A DNA stretch of 64,000 nucleotides from assembly GCF_905171765.1 (NCBI RefSeq), contig NC_053390.1, positions 334,755,407-334,819,406 of the forward strand, given 5' to 3'. Under the pieces are notes generated by a model. That model was not told the origin of the DNA, did not search any database, and saw only the letters and a list, made by a program, of their open reading frames with translations. This document shows, one piece after another, positions 43,299 to 56,400 of this stretch; within the stretch, counting starts at the first letter, position 1; the number at the start of each line of letters is the position of its first letter. The translations under genes were made by a program, and so were the position numbers. The stretch comes from Bufo bufo. Taxonomy: Eukaryota; Chordata; Amphibia; Anura; Bufonidae.

Positions 43299-46150
43299 AG
43301 TAGTATTAATAGTCCATAGTTCTTCTTCCTTGAAAAGGCACAACATTATCATTGAGGAAATAAGAGTATGAGGTTGAGGATTGGAAGACTCTTTCTCTCA
43401 AAGATCACTTCTGAGTCTGACACTATGCCATGGAGTCAGGTTTCACAGCATTCCTCTTGCTCCCCCTCCTTGCAACTCCAGAGAAGACTTTTAGTGACAT
43501 CCTCTCTGTCTTCACTTACCTCTCCTAGTGAGGTGCCTTTTTTTTCCTAAGAGGAAAGAAAATGCCTTACAGCAGATAGTCAAGAGAGTACTCTGTTGAT
43601 GATTTGTGTGAGAGCAGTCAGTGTTTGGACTGCCCTGAGGAGGATGTTCATGGGATTGGCTGGGGAACACATGCATAGCTGTGTTGGGGGTGGTGGTAAA
43701 AGTGGCATCCATAGCCACATTATTGAGAAAATACAGAGCATGGAATTGGAAGGGGGTGCCAAGGTGCTCACCATGAGATTTTACAGTGGTAGGGAAGGTG
43801 ATGCTATGACAATGATTGTGTGTTGGATAGGACCTTGGAGCTGAATCGAGGTGCTAAGGAGGATACATCAGAGGAGAAAGGTGTTGGCCACAGTGGAAAA
43901 AAAGAGCGGAAGTAATGTATGGCCAAAACCTTCAAAACAACTGGCAGGGCCAAAGCCAAGATCGGCTGCCTCTAGCTCTGTGTAAGCAACTCCTATATGG
44001 CGTTTTTTCTCCACAAGGCCAGCATACAAAATCATAGCAATGTTTAAAATCTGCTGATTTAAAATAAGACATGGGCATTCAAATGCAATCATAGGTACCA
44101 GTGCTCTATTGGATCACAAAAGGTGGCATCAGTGTATTCTGTGGGAAAATAAAACTGGCCAACATTCTGAATTGAGAATGGGTCTGTTCTCCTTCTCATG
44201 GTCTTCTTTGTGGCAGGCTGGCCACATCCCGAAGCAGTACAGTATTTTTGTCATCATCATTATCTGCTTCTTCTCCTGCTCACACTTTTTCTTGTCCTCT
44301 GCTCCACTGTGAGACATCCATAATAGAATGCGGAATGTGTAGCAATAAGAAACCTATTCTCCATGAGCAATAAGTTAATGTGCAAGCTGAACTCGCATCT
44401 GGCCAAGTTGCTGGTGGTTGGGTTGTTGCCTTACCACTTAGTTGTTGAAAATGTGGCTCACTTCCACACTCTCTCCTCAGTTTAATTTTTCTGGAGTGCA
44501 GCCCGGGTGGTGTGCTGGGACTATTGGTCAGGCAAGCAAGAGTATGGCCGCTATATGAAAAATCTGACTCATTGGTCCACATATATGGCACACTTGCACG
44601 GCTTCACCTAAATTAAATGAAATTTTCTGGGCTCTGGTCCCAGGCATTTTAGTGGGTCTCTTGGCATATGCATGTCATATGGGCAGGCATTCTGACCCCA
44701 TTAAGACATAATTTTTGGATACTTGGTCACCAACAAGCCCTGTTTTTCCCATAATACTGTATGTGTTTACACTCCTTTAGCTCCCGATAAGGTAAAATTT
44801 TTGGAAGTTTTGTAATATGAAAAAGTATAACACGTGCAGCAGTACAATGTGTTTTTAAGCGCACAGTTTTTTAACACCGTCAAACATGCATTTACCCATA
44901 ACTATGTATGTCAGTGTCACTCTGACATTATTTGCTATTGCTGTCCTTGCGTTCAAGAGTTGAGGGAGGGGGAGGGAGGAGATAAAAAGCAAAAATTCAT
45001 TAAAAAATTAACAAAAAAAGAGATAATATCTTTTCCTAACACATCTGAGTCCTAGGAGACCAGAGGGTGTTATATATAAATTTTCAGGACAAGTGGAGCA
45101 ACTTTAGTTTGGGATTAATTTGGGTTTGAACAGAACTTTTTGAAACAGTTGGTGAACCTGAAACGAGCCTAATCTCAAAAGGTTCGCTCTTTGCTACTCT
45201 AAATATATGGCTCTACATGAAGCCCTGAGGATATGGTCGGTATCTGCTTGAAAGAGCAAAGTTCTATTTTGTATCACATCTAACATAAATAACACATGAA
45301 ATCAATTTATGTAAATGTCCCTTAATTTATTCTCTATCTCTAATTCATCTAACGACAGTAAAGTTTCACACACAATTAATTTTCTTATGTGAAATGTAAA
45401 ATAATTCAGTTCTATCATACTTTTTTCTCTCTGTGCTTCTTTGATTTGCTTTAAGGCATGCATGTTTCTACAAAAACACAAATAAAATGGATATATTTAG
45501 TACTTATCAATATTCATTAGTATATTCACCTGTATTTGCACAATACTACAAACAAAAGGCTCAAAAGAAACAGACACAAAAATTCTCAGTTTGACAAAGT
45601 CTGGCAACAGTGTAACAAATATTTTACAGATCAACAGATAGGTAAATTTCTCTATAAGTAGACAACTGGGAGGTGACACTGATAAGCTTTGACAGGTGAG
45701 CTGATGTAAAATTATTTTGCAAACTTGGCAACTGGCTGGAAGAGGTTTCTATGGGACATATGCTGAAGTATTTAATCCCTAGGGTGCTAATTAAAATGAA
45801 TGGGATAATGTTTGCTAAGATCTGTAGGCTCTACTCATAGCAATTATTACTTGGAAAGTATAAGTAGTCGCTGTTGAACTTAATGACTGACTTTAAACTA
45901 GTTTTTCCCTTCATTTTTTGAAATGTTGAAATTCCATTAGCCATTTATATTTCTTTATTTGAAATTAATTATACTGAAGAAAGAAGTAGAGCTAGCATTC
46001 AAATTTATTGGATAGACATACTGTATGGAAATTATATAATGCTTCTCCATGCCCCTAGTATGCCACTGCTTATTTAAAAAAACAAAACTTGCAGTTGCAA
46101 ATGTTGCCATGATTGCGCCCCTATCATGGGTAGCGAGATGGCGCCCTAGG
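43299..46150. other. Unassigned DNA with a possible hAT trace
   Basis: I see no intact gene. Near 44383-44460 the plus strand reads CKLNSHLAKLLVVGLLPYHL and VVEN, which resembles the NAxLSKLLxxExLPFxLV segment of the hAT transposases above, so a very old hAT-related remnant may span parts of 43600-44600. 44600-46150 is AT-rich with nothing I can name. Confidence 0.3.
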
Positions 46151-46159
46151 TGGGCGCCT

Positions 46160-46370
46160 TCCCTTGCCTACACATTGTTTCAGCCCTGCCCCCTAATTCC
46201 CAAGACTTGAATTCATTTGAGCATCTGTGGGACCACATTGATCGTCATGTTCACTTTATGGATCCATCCCCATGTACCCTCCAGCAGCTGTGGGATGCAC
46301 TGCAGTCAGCATGGCTCCAGATAGCTGTGACAACCTACTACAACAACCTACTACTATCAACTGTATAAAA
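46160..46370 (+). pseudogene. Tc1-like transposase C-terminal fragment
   Basis: The text NSQDLNSFEHLWDHIDRHV corresponds to the [16 protein letters not shown] catalytic-Glu region of Tc1 transposases (about 46195-46250), followed by CTLQQLWDALQSAWLQI. No upstream catalytic Asp region and no inverted repeats were found nearby. It is an isolated relic. Confidence 0.7.
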
Positions 46371-48879
46371 ACTACTTACAGTCAAGCAAACATATTCGGA
46401 ATGATGTTCAAGTTTGTTTTTATAAATAGGTTATTCAATCAGTGTTCCATACATGTGCAGTAAATGCTGAGATCTCACTCACATATATCCTCCTTCTAAA
46501 CAAGATATGACCCCTTTATTATATGTAATGACAGATCACTCTAGAGCATTTACATTGAGCACCTCTGTCTCCCAAGGGTCTGTCTTGTCCAGAATGGTAA
46601 AAACAATACTTATTTGAATGGGTGGTGTGCAAAAAATAATTTCTCCATGGTAGAGCTGCAGGGGAATTGAACACCTGTTGTCAAATGGAGGGGAGTTACA
46701 TGACAGCACGTGTAACATCATTTTTTTTTAAGTATGTAAATACCTTTTAGTCCCTCCACAGCATGGGACTGAACACAATTCATAACATATTCACAGGTCC
46801 ACATACTTAAGGTTGTAGTTGCCCAGTATCAGGTCATAAATTGATGATGGTTTCAGTCTCCTAAAGGCACTTTCCTTTTAACTATATAAAATTAATATAC
46901 AAGATCAGTCCCAAGGGGCACCTTCTTGATCCAGAGGCAATGTAACAGGTCTCCTTTGTTTTTGCACTGTTTCCTTATGCACAGAGGAGAATCAAAGATA
47001 ATATACACAGGCGGGAATGGCAGAAAAATAGTGGTCCAGGTGAGAAGCTTATACTTACCTAATAAGCTTCCCAGGACCAGTTAAGAATTCCTCTGTGCAT
47101 CAGTAGCACAGCACTTGCCCCAGGCAAGTGAAATCACCGATATGTGACCTACAAGTAAATGGCAGGACAGGGAAATAGTGGCCCTCTCCTCCACCATAGT
47201 TTTAATGCAAAGCCTTGCTAATGTATTACTCAGCTGGCAGAGTCAGCCCTGGCACCTGCCCAGATCCAGTGCAATAAAGTGGTCTAGGGGGAGTAACTGC
47301 CTCCGACTCCACCCCTAAATATGCCCCTGCTTTTTCAGCTTGCTCCGCTATATCTTCAGAGCATCTGCAGGGAGTAGATTTATTCTACCCACCCCTTTGA
47401 GTCATATGGTTGCTTGAGATGAGCCATCTCATCTGAAGCCCTCTTTTCGATGGCACACCTATAGGGAGGGAAATTCCCTCTCCTCTGATGCTTGTTCTTT
47501 AGCATCCCCTCCATGCACAAGCTGCGTTGCTACTGATGCCAACCTTCATCAAAGGCTTATGGGGAGGAGATTCCCTTTTCTTCCATAGTTTGGAGGCCAG
47601 TCTTGTATGTAGTTATCTTCTGGTCACTGAAGTAGTAATGATCCTGATGAACCTGCTGGGGATCTTGGTATACGTCCAACTTGCTTTGGCTCTCAGCATT
47701 TGTGCACTCCCAGTAGGGGGATACTTCCCACATTTGGTGCTACCTTTCCACTTTCAAGTGCACATACATGAGATGACTACCCCTCCTCCGACAATGTAAA
47801 GCTGTAGCCTTGTACTTCACCTACTCCCTACTGGCTAGAGTAGGCTATGTTCCCAGCTGCAGCAACCACAGTAGGCATTTTCACTGGCCTCTCCACCCAG
47901 CTGGGAATCAAAGCATATCATACAGGCTTATTCCCCAGGGAGCTAAGGCCTGAGGGAGTACACAGTTACACAAAACTTGATTAGGAACACTACCACTCCT
48001 ATTCTCTACACCGGTTCCAAAGGGGGTCACTGCATTGAACTTGGTATCACAAACAGGATTGTGCCCAGCTGTGAAGCAGGCCAGACCTGTCTATCAAAAG
48101 CTCCACTGGGTGTGGGAGTCAACCAGGCCCCCGTGTATTATTTTTTGCAAAGGCTAAAGGGCATTAGGGCCAGAAGTCTCTTTTCTGTCTGGGGCAGAGA
48201 TGGGGTTTGCCCATCTCCAGAACCTGCCACCTCACTTAACTGCTGGAGACCCAAGGCAGAGGAGTCTGCCACATACTCAAGATGGTGGGAAAACTACTCA
48301 GTGAGTGAGATGCAAGAATAAATGGAGACATCGAGGTCCAATGCTCATTCTGGTTCTATTCAACCTATCAGCTGTCCCACGAGGAACATGGGCTGTGTCT
48401 CCCCTAGCAACCAGAGGGAGAGTCTGCTGACAAGCTGCAACACCACTTCACCCATGTGACTACCCATATAGCAATGGACCGTGGCTGCCCATGCCTACAC
48501 CCTGGTCAAGGCCATGCCCCGGATGGCTCCAAGGATTACAACATCTAACCCAGATGGCTGCAGAACCTTTATGGCTACTCTAAATATCCCTTGTTGAATC
48601 AGCGTCCCAACGGGGATTCAGGCAGAGTTGCTGGAACTGGAAACGATGAGCGTGGCCTCGTCCAACATGCTTCTGCCTCCAGTCATTGTCCTAGGACTGT
48701 AATTGTGAGCTCAGTGAATTCCATTTCTACTGGGTTTTAGCATTCAGTTGCTCTGCCTCTAGGCTATCTAGATCACTCTCCTCTGTAACACATCATGGAT
48801 TGCTCCTTGGGACTCTAACCTCTATCTTCTCCTGGTAGTGAGGATTGTTAGCCTGGCCACTGTATTTTTGTGTAAGCAC
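46371..48879. other. Unassigned intergenic DNA
   Basis: Short frames occur (for example 47527-47799 and 47977-48321, plus) but show no domain, homologue or codon signal I recognise. The text around 47980-48320 has the look of a decayed retroelement flank but nothing proves it. No repeats of note were seen. Confidence 0.35.
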
Positions 48880-49372
48880 TATTGATGATCGAGCATGCTC
48901 GGCCGATCGGCCGAACAACACCATGCTCGGTACATGGCGGTATTCGGCTCGAGCGCAATGCTTGAGTCTCCTTCCCGCACATTTGTTGGCTGCTATGCAG
49001 CCAATAAACATGCAGGTAAGTACTGCCCTTCACTGTAATGCCGTAGCCATGCTGGTTACTGGCATTACAGTGATTGGCTGGCTGGCTCAGGGATAGATTT
49101 GATGAAAACGGGAAAGATAATGTAGGGAGTGAATTTTTTTTTAATGTGAGTTGAAAAACTTGCCAGAGACCCAAAAGTCCTTTTAAGGACTATTGTGTGT
49201 GGCAGCAGCAATATATATTTTAGCCCAACCTGCGTTTAATTGCTAAAACTTTACAGACCCAAAATTCCTTTTAAGGATTATTGTGTGTGGCAGCAATATC
49301 TATTTTTAGCGCATCCTGCGCTAAATACCATGCAATAGTTAGGACGCTGAAGACAGCGACATTATCTAAACT

Positions 49373-49524
49373 CAGGGACGTAGCTATAAGGGGTGCAGAG
49401 GTAGCAGTCGCTACCGGGCCCAAAGACCCTTGTGGTGCATAAGAAGACACCAGTATGCTGAGGAAAGGGGGGCCCCAAGCTGAACTCTTGCACCAGGACC
49501 CATGAGCCATTAGCTACGCCCCTG
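49373..49524. mobile_element. 152-bp hAT MITE in the hAT-A3 leader
   Basis: The ends are CAGGGACGTAGCTATAAGGG and, read inward on the right, CAGGGGCGTAGCTAATGG. Flanking 8-mers are TCTAAACT (49365-49372) and TCTACACT (49525-49532), 7 of 8 identical, and the hAT-A leader reads continuously across them (ATTATCTGCACTACATC in A0). Termini resemble those of the 2-kb element at 56119. Confidence 0.82.
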
Positions 49525-49530
49525 TCTACA

Positions 49531-49870
49531 CTACATCTCCTGTGTAACGTGTGCGCATCCCAAAAATATCTGTGACATCCAGTGTACTTTTTCCGTAGAC
49601 GGTTCCGCTGCGGACAGTGACATTACCTGGGGTACGTCTACTGTGTAACGTTTCCATATCCCAAATACCTGTGACATTCCCTGTAATTTTTTACTAGCCG
49701 CTGCTGACATCAGCAACATTATCTGCAGTATTTCTCCTATGTAACGTTTCCACATCCCAAATACTTGGGACATTCCCTGTAATTTTAGATTAGCCGCTGC
49801 TGACATCAGCGACATTATCTGCGGTATTTCTCCTGTGTAACGTTTGCGCATGCCAAATACCTTTTTTTAT
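49531..49870 (+). repeat. Leader repeats of hAT-A3, about 96-bp units
   Basis: Roughly four degenerate units are anchored by ATTTCTCCTGTGTAACG or TACATCTCCTGTGTAACG and GACATTCCCTGTAATTTT. They are homologous to the leader of A0 and A2 but not to the 122-bp array in A1. The transposase start follows at 49945. Confidence 0.75.
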
Positions 49871-50312
49871 TTTTTTGCGCATACACTTACAAATCCTACG
49901 CTACTGTACGTGTGACATACTTTCAAGCATATATAACATTTAATATGAAGAAGGCGAACAGTAAGGGACAGGTAAGTGGCCGTGATGCTGACGGTGCACG
50001 CAGAGGCCGTGGCCCTGGGCACGTTGAAACTGTGCCTGCTGTCAGACCACAAGAAAAACAATCATCCACGATACCTAGCTTCATGTCCCAGTTTGCAGGG
50101 CGGCGCAGGACAACGCTCTCGAAGTCAGACCAGTGCAACCACGTGGTTGGTTGGATTGTAGCAGATAATGCTTCCAGTCGGTTAAGCACCACCCTGTCTT
50201 CCACCAAGTCCAGTTTCAGTAGCTAAGAGTCTGGTCAACACAATATTTACCCTGATCCTCCTTCCTCCCACCATGGAGAGTCTTGCCAAACAAGTGATCC
50301 CACACTGGATAT

Positions 50313-51411
50313 TGTCACGACCATGGTTATGGTCGTGACTCCTGATCCACATGCAGTTGCCTGAGGTTTGGTTTTTGTCAATCACATGGTGAGGGCGGCT
50401 GGATTGTTGCCTCACATGTGGTTGCCGCTGGCAACATGTTTGTGCTTGGCAGCTTGCTGCAATCTGCATGTGGTTACACCTGGCAACCTGTCTTTGTAGG
50501 TGTGCCTTTTTATATGTTTGGTGTGCACGAAGTTTGGGTGTATGCACTGTGATAGTTTCCCTTCACTTGTGGCTGCCCGAGGCAACGTGTTGTATTCTGT
50601 ACATGTGGTGGCAGTGTCTCAGCCTTCTGGCTGACTCCCAGGACACGGTTGCCACGCATGTCGTTGCCTGCGGTGTGATAAGGGTTTGTACACTTCCCCT
50701 GTATGTGGCTGTTTTCCCTTGCCTGGTCTAGGAATGGTTAACTCCCTTCTGTGTGTGTGAACACTGGGTGTGTCTGTGTGGGTGTGGCTACTTGGGCCTA
50801 TATAGCCTCTGCTGAGAGCAGTAGTCAGAGGGGTACTTCAGCCATGGTCTGCTGGAGTCATCCTCCTACTTTATACCATCTGCCAGTGAGGGCCACCCTT
50901 GTGGTCATAGATGTTATACGTTAAGTTGATGTTGTATACCTTTTGTTATTTATGCAGCTATGGATCTGGGTTCCTGTGGGTGTGTATGTGTGTTGGCTGT
51001 GTCCATTTAAGTATGGTTTGGACATCAGCGTGTCTGCACAGGGATCCAGTCAGCAAGGCTGTGGAAGGTAGGTGGAACTAGTGCAGTTCACCTGCCATAT
51101 CCATAGATCTGTTTTTGGTACCCCTTTTCCTTACAGCTTGGCCAGTGAGACTCCTGTTCCTCCGTGCCTAGGAGGAACAGGTCGTCTTACCCGGCTCCTT
51201 GTTCCAGAGCAATCCTGAGGGCTATTATTATTAGGTTCCGGTGTATGAGCCCTCCCACCATCAGGGTTGGCTCATATGGTTAGGAGTCAGGGTCAGATTA
51301 GGGACGCGATAGGAGGTGACCTGCTCCCTAATTCTGTCGTCCTGGTCGAGCAGCCACTTACATCTTCTGACATCGCACGGCTGAGGGTTTCCCCCATCCT
51401 CAGCCGTGACA
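50313..51411 (+). mobile_element. Solo LTR of a retrotransposon
   Basis: It starts TGTCACGACC and ends GCCGTGACA (TG...CA with inverted TGTCACG ends). A perfect 5-bp duplication GATAT flanks it (50308-50312 and 51412-51416). Removing it restores GGATATTCC, matching GGAAATTCC in hAT-A1. A TATATA box at 50799-50804 suggests the U3 promoter on the plus strand. There is no internal coding region, so it is a recombination relic. A 5-bp duplication and 1.1-kb LTR fit a Ty3/gypsy-like element, but the family is unproven. Confidence 0.88.
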
Positions 51412-52544
51412 GATATTCCTAGGAGCTTTTTTCAGCGCCATTCCTTCATTTGGACCTCTTGACAAGCCCGCTTGAAGAGGGACATGAGATCTTGTGCCCT
51501 GATTCTCAAACTCTTGAGCATGACGGTGGGGAACAGCAATTAGTGTTTCTCGAGGTGGATGGGGTGGATGCTGATGATGAGACACAGTTGAAAATAAGTC
51601 AACAGCAATTAGTGTCTCAAGAGGTTGATGATGAGGATGAGACACAGATGTCAATAACTGAGGTTGTTAGGTCAACAAGTCAGGATGATGAGCAAAGTGA
51701 GGAAGTGAAGGAGGAGGTGGTGGACGATAAAGTCACTGACCCAACCTGGGAAGGTGGCAAGCCGAGTGAGGACAGCAGTACAGAGGGGGAGGGATCCGCA
51801 ACACCGCAACAGGCTGGAAGAGGCAGTGGGGTGGCAAAAGGGAGAAGGTGGGCCACATCAAACAGGCCCGCAACTGTTCCCCTGGAGCACATCCTTGCGG
51901 AAATCTCCCTTGCCAAGGGGTAGGTATTCCGCAGTCTGTCGCTTTTTGAGGAAAGTGCAGACGACAAAAGAATTGTAATTTGCAACCTGTGCTATACAAA
52001 AATGAGCAGGGGCGTAAGCATTAGCAACCTCACTACGAACAGCATGATCCGCCACATGGCATCAAAGCACCGTAATAGGTGGGCCGAACGCCTGGGTACA
52101 CAATCTGTGTCTGCGGGTCACACCACTGCCTCCTCTTCCCCTGTGTTAGGTGCTGGCTAATCCCAAGTCGAAGGTGCAAGCCCGAATGCCTCCCACTCTG
52201 CACGTGGACCTTTGCAACCACCATCAGCGACCACATCCACTTTCGTGTCCCAGTGCAGCCTACAAATGTCCTCACCCCAGGCATTTGAACGCAAGCGCAA
52301 ATACCCAGCCACCCACACACAGGCCATAGCACTAAATGCGCAACTTTCCAAATTACTGTCCTTGGAAATGTTGTCATTTAGGCTTGTAGACACTGAAGCC
52401 TTGCTCAGCCTGATGTCGGCGGCCATCCCTCGTTACGCTGTCCCCAGACGCCACTATTTTTCCCAGTGTTCCATGCTCGCCTTACACCAGCATGTGTCCC
52501 GTAACACCAGCATGTGTCGCCTTACACCTGCATGTGTCCAGTAA

Positions 52545-52945
52545 CTATTAAGTAAAAATAAGAAAGGAAAAAAATATAAATTACTTGGAAGAAGAAGGAC
52601 AGTAACCCTCAATCCGTCGAACCCTATACAATCGGAATCTTGAATCTAAATACAGGAATAAGAAATGAGAACAACAGTGAATCGTCATACATATAATATA
52701 AAAATATAAATCATAACATGTAAATCGAAGCAATCCTTAGGTCACCAGACCATTCAAATATAGGTGATATTGCGTATACAGGAAAATATAAAATAAAAGT
52801 GTCCCCAATATAAGTACATACTGAGAGGAAATGGGACCTGTTCACAAGATCTCCCTGTAATGCAATAACAGCAAACTAAATGCAGAAATGCAGACAATGT
52901 AACAGCATATGATGATTAGATGTGGGAAATTTAGACCTCAGTAAA
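52545..52945. other. AT-rich filler replacing the hAT-A3 catalytic core
   Basis: Between CACCAGCATGTGTC text and AAACTTTGAGGAATCAACAC the sequence has no match to the equivalent 0.8-kb part of A2 (about 14650-15445). It has no inverted ends or flanking duplication I can see. A short repeat (ACACCAGCATGTGTC/ACACCTGCATGTGTC) sits at its left edge, as in repair-associated copying. Confidence 0.6.
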
Positions 52946-54129
52946 GTTTTAAAAAACTTTGAGGAATCAACACAGATAGTGAGCGGCAATAACGCTATTA
53001 TCAGCATCACCATCCCACTTCTGTGTCTACTCAAACGCTCGCTACTCAATAAACGACGCTTTGCATGTGAAAGAGGTGGAAATGGGAGAAGACATTAAAC
53101 AGGGTTATAGGCAGACCACCCTCAGTTCGTCTTCTCAGCGCAAATTAGATGGTGATGAGGAGAAGGAGGAGGAGCAGGAGACGGTTGCCTCCGCTACATA
53201 GGGTAGTGCCCTTGGAAGTTTAATTCCATCTGTTCAGCGTGGATGGGCAGAAGAGGGGGAAGATGATGAGGCGATTGAGAGTCATCCTCCTGATGAGGAC
53301 AGCAAAGTCTTGCCTGTTGGGACTCTGGCACACATGGCTGACTTTATGTTAAGCTGCCTTTCCCGTGACCCACGCATTTTACGCATTTTGGACTCGCACC
53401 GATCACTGGTTGTTCTACCTTCTCGACCGCCGCTACAAAGAGAACTTCTCATCTCTCATTCCTGTGGTGGAGAGGATTAGCAAAATGGTGCAATACCAGA
53501 AGGTTCTTGTGGAAAAATTGCTCCAAAAATTTCCAGCTGACAACGCTGGCAGCAGAGTACGTAGTTCCTTGGGCAACCGAGGAGGGGAGGCGAGGGGAAC
53601 ACACAGCAGTTCCAACAGAGGCAGGGCAACACTCTCCAAAGCCTGTGATAGTTTCATGACACCCCGCCAGCACCCTCACCCTGATTTGCGGCTTAGTGTC
53701 ACAAGGAGGAAAACGTTTTGGAAGATGGTGAAGGAGTACGTAGCAGACCGTGCCAGCGTCTTCAATGATCACTCTGTGCCTTACAACTAATGGGTGTCCA
53801 AGCTGGACACATGGCACTAACTGGCGCTCTAAGCCTTGGAGGTGCTGGCCTGCCCTGCCGCCAGAGTTTTGTCAGAGCGGGTGTTTAGTGCTGCTTGTGG
53901 CATAATAACTGATAAGCTCATCCGCCGGGACAAGTCCTGGATTGCCCCTGACTTCTCTACTCCACCAGAGGAAAGCAGCTGAACATAAAGGCACTTTGTT
54001 TTTTTATAATGCACTGAATACACTGTATTCACATGCCCCCCTTCCACCACAAAAAAGGGTATATGGTTCAATCTTCCTTTTCTCGTCCTCCTCCTCTTCC
54101 ATCATATTAACATGCTTATTAGTCTGCCC

Positions 54130-54570
54130 TCGCTCCTAATGTTGTAGAGGGTCAGCTCACCTGCAGTCCCTTGCATATAATGTTTTAGAGGGTCAGCTCA
54201 CCAGCAGGCACTCACCTACAATCTTTTAGAGGGTCAGCTCATCTTCAGGCCCTCGCATGTAATGTTTTAGAGGGTAAGCTCACCAGCCGGCCCTCACTTA
54301 CAATCTTTTAGATGGTCAGCTCACCTGTAGACCCTCGCATATAATGTTTTTGAGGGGCAGCTCACCAGCAGGCCCTCAACCATAATGTTTTACAGGGTCA
54401 GCTCACCAGCAGGCCCTCGCCCATCATTTTTTCAATGGTCAGATCAGCAGCAGGCACTCGCCCCTAATGTTTTAGATGGTTAGCTCAGCAGCAGGCCCTT
54501 GCCGTAATGTTTTAGAGGGTCACCAGCAGGCCTATGCTCCTAATGTTTTTGAGGGTTACCAGCAGGCCAT
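54130..54570 (+). repeat. 41-bp tandem array, hAT-A3 trailer
   Basis: About ten monomers of the ATGTTTTAGAGGGTCAGCTC, ACCAGCAGGCCCTC type are present. It is shorter than the A2 array and lacks the duplicated 205-bp block, so the copies differ in array length. Confidence 0.85.
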
Positions 54571-55133
54571 CAATCATAATTTTTCAAGGGTGTATGATGC
54601 CCTACTTTATGTGTAATAAAGGGTGTATTGGAGTGCTGGTTCCTTGTAATTTTTAGTAGCCCTTTAACTTAGTGCATAGGCTTTATGAGTGTAAGAGTCC
54701 CACTACCTTAACAATTGTACCACAATGTGAATGAGGCCCTCCATTATGTGATATACAGGTTGTATCGGAGTGCCTCTTCCTTGTAATTTTTGGCAACATT
54801 TGCACTTTATATACAAGTAAATATACAGGAAAGAATGCTTCCTAACAATTTGTCCTCTAAAATCGATGTTATCTTTGGTTTTGTGCGTATTAGTGTCAGT
54901 CTGTAAAAGTGGCGTACTACTCGGACAACATCGTTCCCAGCAGCGACCTGGGAGTCCAAGATGCATCCAGACATCCTCCCCATGCTGTTCTCAAACCATT
55001 TCGGTGGCATTTCCATTAATTTCTGACCTTTTCCTATGAACCAGACACCCTCCCCTCTTCAAAGCAGGGGGTGCCTGGTTTAATGCTTGGGTTCTCCCAT
55101 TGACTTCCATTGTACTCAGGTGCTTGGTAAAGG

Positions 55134-55577
55134 GACCACAAACACAGCCCGAGGACAGCCTGGCTTTCACCAAGGGGGTGTATAGTACGCCAGACCTGGG
55201 GGTAGTACAAATTGTTTATTGTTCTATTATGTATTTAACTGTTTGGTTCCTGGATATTGCTACCAGCGATTAAGGAATGGTGAAGTTCAGCAAAAGGTTT
55301 AACCATCCTACTCATCCCCTCTTAGTAGGAGTGGGATTGTCCTGCTTCCCTCTTAGAGGGGGAGCTCCTGAGAAGCTACAGAAGGAAGATGGAGTAATCT
55401 GTAGTGCTCCTACTTCTGTTACAGATTCTTCACTGAGAAATACTCCATTTTGTCTTCAAGATAAGCCTTGACATTATAGTCAGTAAAGTGAACTGCTACA
55501 TCAGCATCTACAGATGATGCTGTATGACGAGGCACTATAACCAAGGCACCAAGCAACCACTAGGCCAGTATTACTTA
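55134..55577. other. Unassigned sequence between hAT-A3 and Tc1-F
   Basis: No frame or repeat is recognisable. It begins where hAT-A3 homology stops, so it probably includes the element that truncated A3. Confidence 0.3.
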
Positions 55578-56317
55578 CAGTGGATATAAAAAGTCTACAC
55601 ACCCCTGTAAAAATGTCAGGTTTCTGTGCTGTAAAAAAATTAGACAAAGATAAATTATTTCAGAACTTTTTCCACCTTTAATGTGACCTATAATCAAAAA
55701 AACAAACTGAAACATATTAGGTGGAGGGAGGAAAACAAAAAGAAAAACTAAAATAATGTAATTTCATAGGTGTGCACACTCTCTTATAACTGGGGATGTA
55801 GTTGTGTTCAGAATTTAGCAATCACATTCAAAATCATGTTAAATAGGAGTCAGCATACACCTGCCATCATTTAAAGTGCCAAATAAAGTTCAGCTGCTCT
55901 AGTTAGTCTTTCCTGAAATTTTCTTAATCGCATCCTACAGCAAAAGCGATGGTCCACAGAGAGCTTCCAAAGCATCAGAGGGATCTCATTTTTAAAAGGT
56001 ATCAGTCAGGAGAAGGGTACAAAAGAATTCCCAAGGCATTAGATATACCATGGAACACAGTGAAGACAGTCATCATCAAGTGGAGAAAATATGGCACAAC
56101 AGTCACATTACCAAGAACCAGTGGCGTAACTACCGGGGAAGCAGCTGCTTCGGGGCCCGGTGCCCCGGCAGCGTGTGTGACAGTTTATTTTCAAGTTAGT
56201 TAAATATCGATTCTTGTCTTAAGGGTCGATTCTTCAGGGCCCCTTCGCAGCAGCAGCGGCTGACCAGGCCCCCTCGCTAATGTGATCTAATCTTACTGTC
56301 TCCTGAAGTGTCTGGGA

Positions 56318-56400
56318 TTCGAACCCACAACCTCCAATGTATCAGTGTATCAGAGGAAAAGCATTTTTTCTCACAGCCATAAAGGCTGCATTGCAACTGA
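56318..56400 (-). repeat. tRNA-derived (SINE-like) segment
   Basis: On the minus strand a perfect B-box GGTTCGAATCC sits in GTGGGTTCGAATCCCAG, with an A-box-like TGGCTGTGAG upstream and CTCTGATAC in the anticodon-arm position. A second A-box-side copy (TGGTCTTGTGGTTAGGTGC, CTCTGATAC) lies on the plus strand near 56628-56662, making inverted arms. The body is too degenerate for a functional tRNA. Confidence 0.5.

Larger units (their letters stand above)
49945..53981 (+). pseudogene. hAT-A3 transposase, split by an LTR and partly replaced
   Basis: The ATG at 49945 gives MKKANSKGQVSGRD, then FAGRRRTTLSKSDQCNHVVG and a stop after SSFSS. The LTR sits in the next segment. After it comes an acidic run (51450-51920), BED-finger text ICNLCYTKMSRG-like near 51978, and LNAQLSKLLSLEMLSFRLVD near 52336. 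The catalytic core between about 52545 and 52945 is absent and replaced by unrelated AT-rich DNA. Coding resembling the conserved LLCLLKRS region resumes, followed by a C-terminal block (CPAARVLSERVFSAACG-like, about 53850). It is inactive. Confidence 0.8.
48880..55133 (+). mobile_element. hAT-A3, decayed hAT with embedded MITE and solo LTR
   Basis: The left terminus TATTGATGATCGAGC at 48880 is followed by CATGCTCGGCCGATCGGCC. Leader repeats, transposase remnant and the 41-bp trailer array follow as in A2. The right side matches A1 and A2 through the hairpin (55096-55112) and stops at about 55133 (GGTGCTTGGTAAAG), so the outer right terminus is lost and no target duplication can be seen. Nested in it are the MITE 49373-49524 and the LTR 50313-51411. 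Confidence 0.82.

Noticed and set aside
47527..48321. Candidate small host genes or retroelement gag pieces
   Set aside because: There are no recognisable motifs, splice structure or homology, so I could not support any call.
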